In this document: in pieces, positions 57,920 to 64,000 of the stretch
How positions within the stretch are numbered: the first letter of the stretch is position 1
How the letters are laid out: every line of letters starts with the position of its first letter
Assembly (NCBI GenBank): GCA_024500155.1
Contig: CM044880.1
Span: 13,784,879-13,848,878 of the forward strand
DNA length: 64,000 nucleotides
From: Chenopodium formosanum
Taxonomy: Eukaryota > Streptophyta > Magnoliopsida > Caryophyllales > Amaranthaceae
Direction: 5' to 3'
The notes under the pieces: generated by a model
What the model saw: only the letters and a program-made list of their open reading frames with translations
Told to the model about the DNA's origin: nothing
Databases searched by the model: none
Translations under genes and position numbers: made by a program

Positions 57920-57985
57920 TTAACCTGTTGAACAAGTTGTGGGTCATAATAAGGCCTGTTTTAAGAAGATGAGGGTTACTTTTTT
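57020..57985. mobile_element. Element D: strand-switch element
   Basis: CCCCCATCTTCTCAAAA near 57112 pairs with TTTTAAGAAGATGAGGGTTA near 57959. The left interior is C-rich (57260-57370) and the right G-rich (57490-57860), ending in about 38 A (57880-57917). Low-complexity frames only. Boundaries approximate. Confidence 0.45.
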
Positions 57986-58114
57986 TTTATCTTTTATATA
58001 TATATTTATTTTCTAATATGGTGAAAAATAAAAATTGTATAACTTCGAATTTACTTAATTAATGAAAGGAATATATAAATATAACGTTATGTAAAATTTA
58101 AAACACTAATAAAA

Positions 58115-58185
58115 GTTGTTTAAGATGGTAAATGTATCACCTTTATATCTTAAAGGTCATAGGTTCAAATCTAACTCAAACCATA
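58115..58185 (+). repeat. tRNA-like (SINE-type) sequence
   Basis: AGGTTCAAATCTAAC matches the pol III B box well. GATGGTAAATG about 40 bp upstream is a weak A box. No tail or duplication evident. Confidence 0.35.
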
Positions 58186-58423
58186 ATTTATTTTTTTGAT
58201 ATGAAGTGGCAAGCTTACGTGGCACATACTTTGACACTTTGTATAGTGCGTGGCATTGTGGCATGACGCATATACTTTGAAGAGTGTCACGTGGCTTCGT
58301 TTATTTAAAAAGGAACACCTTTTAATACTTCATCCGTTTTTTAATAGTTGTAACACAATTTTTCACGATATTTATGAAAAGTGGGGTTCACATAATTTAA
58401 TACTCAGTATACTTGAGATGTTC

Positions 58424-58932
58424 GAGCCCTTTCCTTAAATAATGTTGGGAAATTATCTAATTCCCAAATTACAGCTACTCTTTTTTTAATTCTCATTATA
58501 CCGTCCACGTCAGCTAAAGAAAACAAACCGATTTTTTTTTCTCGGTCCAGCAACAAACCGCTACTTCAAGTAGCGGTTTTAATTTTGTAAACCGCTACTT
58601 CAAGTAGCGGTTTTCCTCAAAACACCGCTACTTGAAGTAGCGGTTTATGGGTTTGTTTTGTAAGTTTTCTTTAAAAACAAAATATCTGTAAATCAGTAGT
58701 TAGTAAATACAAACCGCTACTTCAAGTAGCGGTTTCTAATATGTAAACCGCTACTTCAAGTAGCGGTTTTCAGTAGCACACCGCTACTTGAAGTAGCGGT
58801 TTTCTAATAAACCCGTTTTTTTAAAAAATTCCCACTGAACCGGTGACGTGGACGGTATGGTGGGAATTAAAAAAAGAGTAGCTGTAATTTGGGAATTAAA
58901 TAATTTCCCAACATTATTTAGGGAAAGGACTC
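58424..58932. mobile_element. Mutator-type MITE with hairpin array
   Basis: 509 bp flanked by the 9-bp duplication GAGATGTTC (58415-58423, 58933-58941). Terminal inverted repeats of about 95 bp are nearly identical: GAGCCCTTTCCTTAAATAAT against reverse-complemented right end GAGTCCTTTCCCTAAATAAT, both running on to TACCGTCCACGTCA. The centre holds six copies of a hairpin sequence. No transposase. Confidence 0.9.
58555..58803. repeat. Six near-perfect 21-nt palindromes
   Basis: ACCGCTACTT-C-AAGTAGCGGT, or the same with G in the centre. Two groups of three (58555-58645, 58708-58803), each ordered C, C, G centre. Arms of 10 bp pair perfectly. Confidence 0.95.
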
Positions 58933-58941
58933 GAGATGTTC

Positions 58942-59481
58942 TTAGGACTTAGGAGTATAATTTATTGGGTCATGTGCTTTAAATAAAGGAATTAGTACAA
59001 CTTTTCCCCAAAATAACTTTTCAATTATGGTGTGTTGTAAGTATTGTAACATTTTCATTTTAGAAAAGTGTTGTAAATATTTAAAAAAAAAAAAAAACGG
59101 AGGAGGTATATAGTATACTCGTAGGTATTAATGGTTTTATTTATTTTATTTTATTTTATTTTATTTTTTTTTTTTTTTTTTTTTTTTTGCTTAGAGGAAA
59201 TGTTTGTATAATGAATTAATGATATAGGTACGCGCGTACTCCAAAAGTATTTAAAAAAAAGTGTTTGCCTGTTGGGATATCTCTCTTTATTAGTTTATCA
59301 TTTTTATTGTTTCTGTAATATTAATAATAATGTTGGACAATGCTAATATGTCGGCATTGGAATTTTGGAATAACATTATTATTTTTGTTCTCTCTAAAAG
59401 TTTTTTATTTGTTTATTTAGTTCATAGCCATGGAACAAAAGGTTTGTTTGTTTGACGTTATAACTAGAAAATAAAAATATA
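58942..59481. other. AT-rich spacer
   Basis: (TTTTA)n and T-run at 59140-59190. No gene seen. Confidence 0.5.
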
Positions 59482-59572
59482 CTATCTCCGGTCCAATTTA
59501 CTCGCAACAAAGGGGTATTATTTATGAGACATAAAATATTCCTTTATTGTGAGTAAATTGGACCGGAGGTAG
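59482..59572. mobile_element. Stowaway-type MITE
   Basis: 91 bp. CTATCTCCGGTCCAATTTAC at the left, GTAAATTGGACCGGAGGTAG at the right: 20-bp ends that pair at all but one position. TA on both sides. Confidence 0.8.
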
Positions 59573-60286
59573 TATGTGTAATTATTATAGTAAGTACAAA
59601 ATATTTCTTTTGTTTCTTACAAAAAAAAGTATTCGTTTTAATAGTGAACCATTTTATTTATTTCAGGGTCTATAATGTAATTCGTTTACAACGAATATCT
59701 CTAGCTAACTGTACATTAATAAAAATTATAAAACTTAAATGAAATATATTGGGAGTATAAATTGAGATGAAACTAACAATATTATTTCACATACATGGTG
59801 GGATTATTTCAATCTTGTACTACCATGGTTTTCTTAATAAATTTTACTTACTCTTACTTTATATTTTCTATATCTATGTAGGTTATCCTCAACCTTACAC
59901 TATAAAGTATTAATGTCTAGCTTCTTTAAATCTTTGAGAAATTATGTAATGATATTGTTATGGAACTAATAACAAATTACACACTAAAACTAAGATCACA
60001 TTTAAATAACAAAATAGTTTTTATTTGTTAATTAGCTTGTTGCTTTAGATTGTCTAGTTGTGTTAGCTAGTTTAATTAGGTAATTGTTTTTGCCAAAGAG
60101 AGTTTCTCAAAAAAAAATTTAATAACACATTATCTCTAGTAATCATATAATAAGTTTTTATGCAATTTATCAAAGAAAAAAAAAAGGTGTTACCAAATAG
60201 AGTTTCTCAAAAAAAAAAAAATGCCTTAATATTAGATACTTTATTAGTTTATTGGAATATTGGAATTAATGTAAACTAAAACCATT
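59573..60286. other. AT-rich spacer
   Basis: No gene, RNA or bounded repeat recognised. Confidence 0.5.
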
Positions 60287-60295
60287 GGTAAAGAC

Positions 60296-60705
60296 TAAAG
60301 CTGGACATGGATCGGGCCGCCTCGCGGGCGGCACGGGTTCGACACGAGAATGACACAGCATGACACGATGACCGAGGAGTGGGCCGTGGGCCATGTCGTG
60401 AACACGATTTCTAAAATTCAGCACGAGCACAATACTTTGGCCCGCAGCATGGCCCGGCCTGGTACGACTCGTGCAAAAAAATACAGCTACTCATTCGCTG
60501 CTTCAAATAAATTAATAATAAAATAACTATAATAATAAAAAATAAGAATAATAAATAGTCTATCCATTTTAAAAGTTGTTCATATATATATATATATATA
60601 TGCACGTGGGTCGTGTTGTGCCGTGGACCGGGGTGTGCCAAATGGTGGCTCAACACGACACGGCCCGCCAAAATGCAGGTACGGCCCGTACGTGGTGGCC
60701 TGATA

Positions 60706-60775
<70 letters not shown>

Positions 60776-60895
60776 GTGGGTCGTGTTGTGCCGTGGACCG
60801 GGGTGTGCCAAATGGTGGCTCAACACGACACGGCCCGCCAAAATGCAGGTACGGCCCGTACGTGGTGGCCTGATACGACACAACGCCCACCTCTA
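60296..60895. mobile_element. hAT-type MITE with internally duplicated half
   Basis: Flanked by GGTAAAGAC on both sides (60287-60295, 60896-60904; an 8-bp hAT duplication plus one chance match). Ends TAAAGCTGGACATGG and, reverse-complemented, TAGAGGTGGGCGTTG. About 110 bp (60600-60709 and 60770-60879) is repeated without difference, each copy preceded by an (AT)n tract. GC-rich interior, no transposase. Frames through the (AT)n tracts (Tyr-Ile repeats) are not genes. Confidence 0.8.
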
Positions 60896-60904
60896 GGTAA
60901 AGAC

Positions 60905-61185
60905 ATAAAGGATTGTAAAATTTTCAGCTTATGATAAAATAGTCATTTGTGAACTAAATTACCAAACATCTCTTTCAAAAGTTGGTTCAAAAAGCTCCAA
61001 CAACTAGATTTCTCAAAGTTAGCTTTTGTGTAGACAAACATCTCTTCCACTCCTATCTAATTAAACCCTTTTGTAAGAAATATGCCTTGATTTGATTTCA
61101 GGTCTTGGAGTAGTAAGCGATAACTTGCAAGGCAGCTTAGTAGTTCGTAGGCAAATATGGAGTTGCGACGAAAGTGGAGCTATAG
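60905..61185. other. Spacer without recognised gene
   Basis: Nothing supportable beyond AT-rich sequence. Confidence 0.4.
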
Positions 61186-61463
61186 CCAGGGGCGGAGCTA
61201 GGGGCTGTGGGGGGCTTTGGCCTCCCCCTTAGCTCAAGATAAAAATTAATTTTGTTCATAATTGTCATAATGTTTGGTGTAGATGAGTTGGTTTTTTCCA
61301 TGTGATATTAGACAAGAAATATATGTCAAGAGTTCAAATCTTGTAACTAACAAATTTTGGTTTTTTTTTTAATAAATAGAGTCAACTCAATAGTTACGAA
61401 ATTATACATACATAGATATGATCTTTGGCCCCCCTCACTTAAAAATTCTGACTCTGCCACTGG
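61186..61463. mobile_element. CCAGGGGCGGAGC-type MITE
   Basis: Ends CCAGGGGCGGAGCTAGG and, reverse-complemented, CCAGTGGCAGAGTCAGA. CTATAG on both sides (61180-61185, 61464-61469). The interior has GAGTTCAAATCTTG, a B-box-like piece. This end sequence is common in plant genomes; superfamily not certain. Confidence 0.6.
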
Positions 61464-61985
61464 CTATAGCTCCTAGGTGAGTGAGCTATAATAGCTCGCC
61501 GAGGTCAGTCATAGATGTGGCAGTGAGAGCTCGCTTGACAGCGAGCGACAGCTCAGTCGTGCGCAAAAAAGTGTGCGTAAGTGAAGAAGTTGCGCGTCTA
61601 GGGTCAGACAACTCTCATAGTTGTGAGCGACATTTAATGCTGAGGCGATCAACGATTTTCTGTGCCTCTATCTATCGTATTTCAGAGTGATATATACCCC
61701 TTAGGGTTATTCATAGTCGTATGATCATGTCATTGAGTGTTATTCAGAAATCTGAGAATCTTTTGTGTATTTCTCATCTGTGAGTTCAGAGAAAGATAAC
61801 ATTAGAAATTCGAGAGAAAATTGATCAAATTTTTGTGATTGATCAAATTTTTGTGATTGAACAAATTGATCATATGTATTCCCCAAGAGGTCAGGATCAA
61901 TAAAACTATTACTCTTACTTGTTCATGAACGTAGCCAACACATTATTGGTGAACTACACAAATTTGTGCCTATTTTTCATGTTAA
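61464..61985 (+). mobile_element. Probable Copia-type LTR remnant
   Basis: GTTCATGAACGTAGCCAACA and TTGGTGAACTACACAAATT resemble the U5 end of plant Copia LTRs. Preceded by repeated GATCAAATTTTTGTGATT and by a GC-rich stretch. No ends or pol motifs found. The 69-codon frame at 61481-61690 has no recognisable domain. Confidence 0.4.
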
Positions 61986-62764
61986 TTTTACATTTAATAT
62001 TTATTCTTTCTTGCATCTATTATAACACCTTCCATTTGAGATAAGATTTACATACTAGTTAAGTTTTTCTCCCACAATCCTTTTTCAACAAAGCTATATA
62101 AATCACAACATGATGCTAATAATTAGTGGGAGAAGTGCCGAAAATGCAAACATTGCAATGTTAAAAAAAAAAAAAGAATTAAAAGATATACGAAGTACAT
62201 GGTATACGGCATTTTCAATTCCTAAATGTTATTTTCATTCACAGGGGCGATTTTGGCTTGGTGCGAGGTGTTCAACAGAAAAGGGCCCCTAAATTTAAAG
62301 GGCCCCAAAATCTGGATATATACATTTTTTGTTCTATAGAGTTATATATAGTGAGTGTAACTTATAGTTTTCTTGACATCACAAGTTCGAGTGTCTTCCA
62401 CAACACTTTAAAAATTAAAAATAAATAAATAAAAAAAAAAAAAAACCTTCATAAATTCATTCACCTCAAACTCTCCGCCCACAATTTCGGTAATCAGCTA
62501 CATCATAATTACCTTTTCCATTCTTAAACCTTTCATATTCAATTCCAATTTAATTTCCCTCCTTCAATTATTCAATTATCCTTTTCTGATTTCTACAATA
62601 TCTTTCAATTACAAAGATTAATACGTAGTACTAACAATTTTTATCTTTAATTTTTCAATTATTATCAATTAATCTACAAAAATCCTTTATCTTCCAAATT
62701 CATTTCACTCTTATTAATTTTTATTTCTAATAGAAAAATATTCAATTTGTTTTACGAGTATTAC
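61986..62764. other. AT-rich spacer
   Basis: No gene recognised. 62245-62330 (GGGCCCC inverted pair) looks like a decayed transposon piece. Confidence 0.4.
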
Positions 62765-64000
62765 TGTAGACACCCAAATGTGTCTCCCCAAAACCAAACT
62801 CAGTGATGAATATCTTTCATGTCATTTGATTATCGAACGAGGTGAAAGTATGAAAAGTCTGGTGATATGGTTGTTTTTATTAAAACACCTCTATTTTTGT
62901 TTTCGAAAATATTTCTTCTTACACTCTATTTATGAAAATAGACGGTCTAATTTAGTTTGGTCCATGATAAGGGTCCAATAATAGTGTAGTTAGATTGGGC
63001 TCGAAAAGAACTTTCCAATGATAGATTATAAGCCCAATTCCGATGTATATTGAGGAAGTTATAGATTAAATTGAATTTGGCCCAAAATAAATTTTATATG
63101 TGCCCCAATGATCTAGAGGAGGGCCTATTAATTATTATTCCTAAAGTTATTAGAATTAATTTTAATTTTCTAGAATATCTAGAAGGTTCTTTTAAATTCT
63201 AATGGGATTAGGATTAATAATTATATTTTAAAGTGTTTTATTTTGAATAAAATATGTGATTTGTGACAAACATGATTTTAATCTGAACAACGCGGAATTA
63301 GCTGCTTAATCGTATTAAGAAGAGAATTTCGCGTGGAGAGCGCGTTTTAATTCTGATTTAGCGTGAGACGACAAGGTTGTCGCCTGGCGCTGACAGCTGT
63401 CATCTGGCGCTAACCCCTGTCGTTGGAGACAGGAGGTATTTTATTCTGAATAGGACTTGATTTGTTTCCGGACTATTTTTTCTATAAATAGGGGTCGTAT
63501 CTCCTCATTTTCAATCATTCACAATCATTATTCACAACTATCATCTCTCTAAAAACTAGAAGCTCTCTATATTCTTTTTCTAAACCTTCTCTCATACAAA
63601 ATTCCACATTCATTAGTTCTATACAAACCTAGCCAAATTTGAAGTTGCCTTCGCTCTAGACGTGAGAGTTTGATAATTTCTGAGGGTTTGGTCCCAAATC
63701 TCTATTTCAACTATTTAATTTAACCGTGTCATTTATTATTTTCCATGAAGTTACTAACACGTGTATTTTGTTATTAAAAAGAGATACGAGGCATCAAAGT
63801 AAGTAATTTAATTATTCTTCTTGATATAGAAATCATGCTTTGATTATTTTATTGATTCCTAGTATCATTTTAGGATGCTTTTATTACTTTCTAGTATCAT
63901 GCTTAGGGTAATAATTAATATTTCTAATATCATGCATGTTTTTATGATGCTTCCAATTCTTTCCTAATATCATGTTAGTATCATGTTAGGGCTAAAGGTT
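62765..64000 (+). mobile_element. LTR of the TGTAGACACCC family, continues past the window
   Basis: Begins TGTAGACACCCAAATGTGTC and follows the solo LTR at 30092 block by block: GTCCAATAATAGTGTAGTT, TTCCGATG, the CTATAAATA TATA box near 63482, AGACGTGAGAGTTT, and GAGGCATCAAAGTAAGTA. Whether it is solo or part of a full element cannot be seen. Confidence 0.8.

Noticed and set aside
58555..58803. CRISPR-like regular palindromic repeats
   Set aside because: Spacers are short, irregular and not unique-length; the array lies inside a transposon with TIRs and 9-bp duplications in a plant genome, with no cas genes.
60411..60896. Several frames through (AT)n tracts
   Set aside because: Tyr-Ile repeats from the microsatellite joined to GC-rich MITE sequence on both strands; not genes.

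Overview
The window is nuclear DNA of a flowering plant. It has large intron-rich genes of plant families, introns full of transposons, and AT-rich intergenic DNA dominated by mobile elements. Protein families point to a eudicot; I cannot name the species from the sequence alone.

Layout. (1) 174-22466, plus strand: the 3' 27 coding exons of a BIG5/BEN1/MIN7-type ARF guanine-nucleotide exchange factor. Its 5' end lies before base 1. All 27 junctions are GT-AG and keep one reading frame for 1,554 codons. Intron 13, inside the Sec7 domain, holds a nest of elements (RTE LINE scrap, hAT-type MITE, Stowaway-type MITE). (2) 23302-24195, minus strand: a BURP-domain secreted protein gene with an in-frame stop just before the last Cys-His pair. 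(3) 24962-28715: an LTR element with a perfect 5-bp target duplication and no gag-pol. Its only long reading frame lies antisense and is spliced. (4) 30092-32156: a solo LTR; a second LTR of the same family starts at 62765 and runs off the window. (5) 34055-39413, plus strand: an ABCC (MRP-type) transporter gene ruined by six separate lesions, followed by a layered set of duplications and insertions. (6) 42806-43102, plus strand: an intact MINI ZINC FINGER gene. (7) 47245-48661: a 5'-truncated RTE-type LINE with 15-bp target duplications. (8) 51.6-58.0 kb: four neighbouring elements, each with a C-rich left half and a G-rich right half, two with clear terminal inverted repeats. (9) 58424-58932: a Mutator-type MITE carrying six copies of a 21-nt hairpin. 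(10) 60296-60895: a hAT-type MITE with an internally duplicated half.

Short DNA elements are scattered throughout: six copies of a Tourist-type family built of ACTGA-like pentamers (two lie inside Stowaway-like elements), five or more Stowaway-type copies, and one tRNA-derived SINE with target duplications.

The genes do not form a pathway; this is an ordinary plant neighbourhood. The intact host functions are endosomal ARF activation (BIG5) and a small ZF-HD regulator (MIF). The ABCC gene is dead and the BURP gene is probably compromised. The least familiar features are the antisense spliced gene in the LTR element, the row of C-to-G strand-switch elements, the hairpin array, and the stepwise duplication/insertion history behind the ABCC gene.
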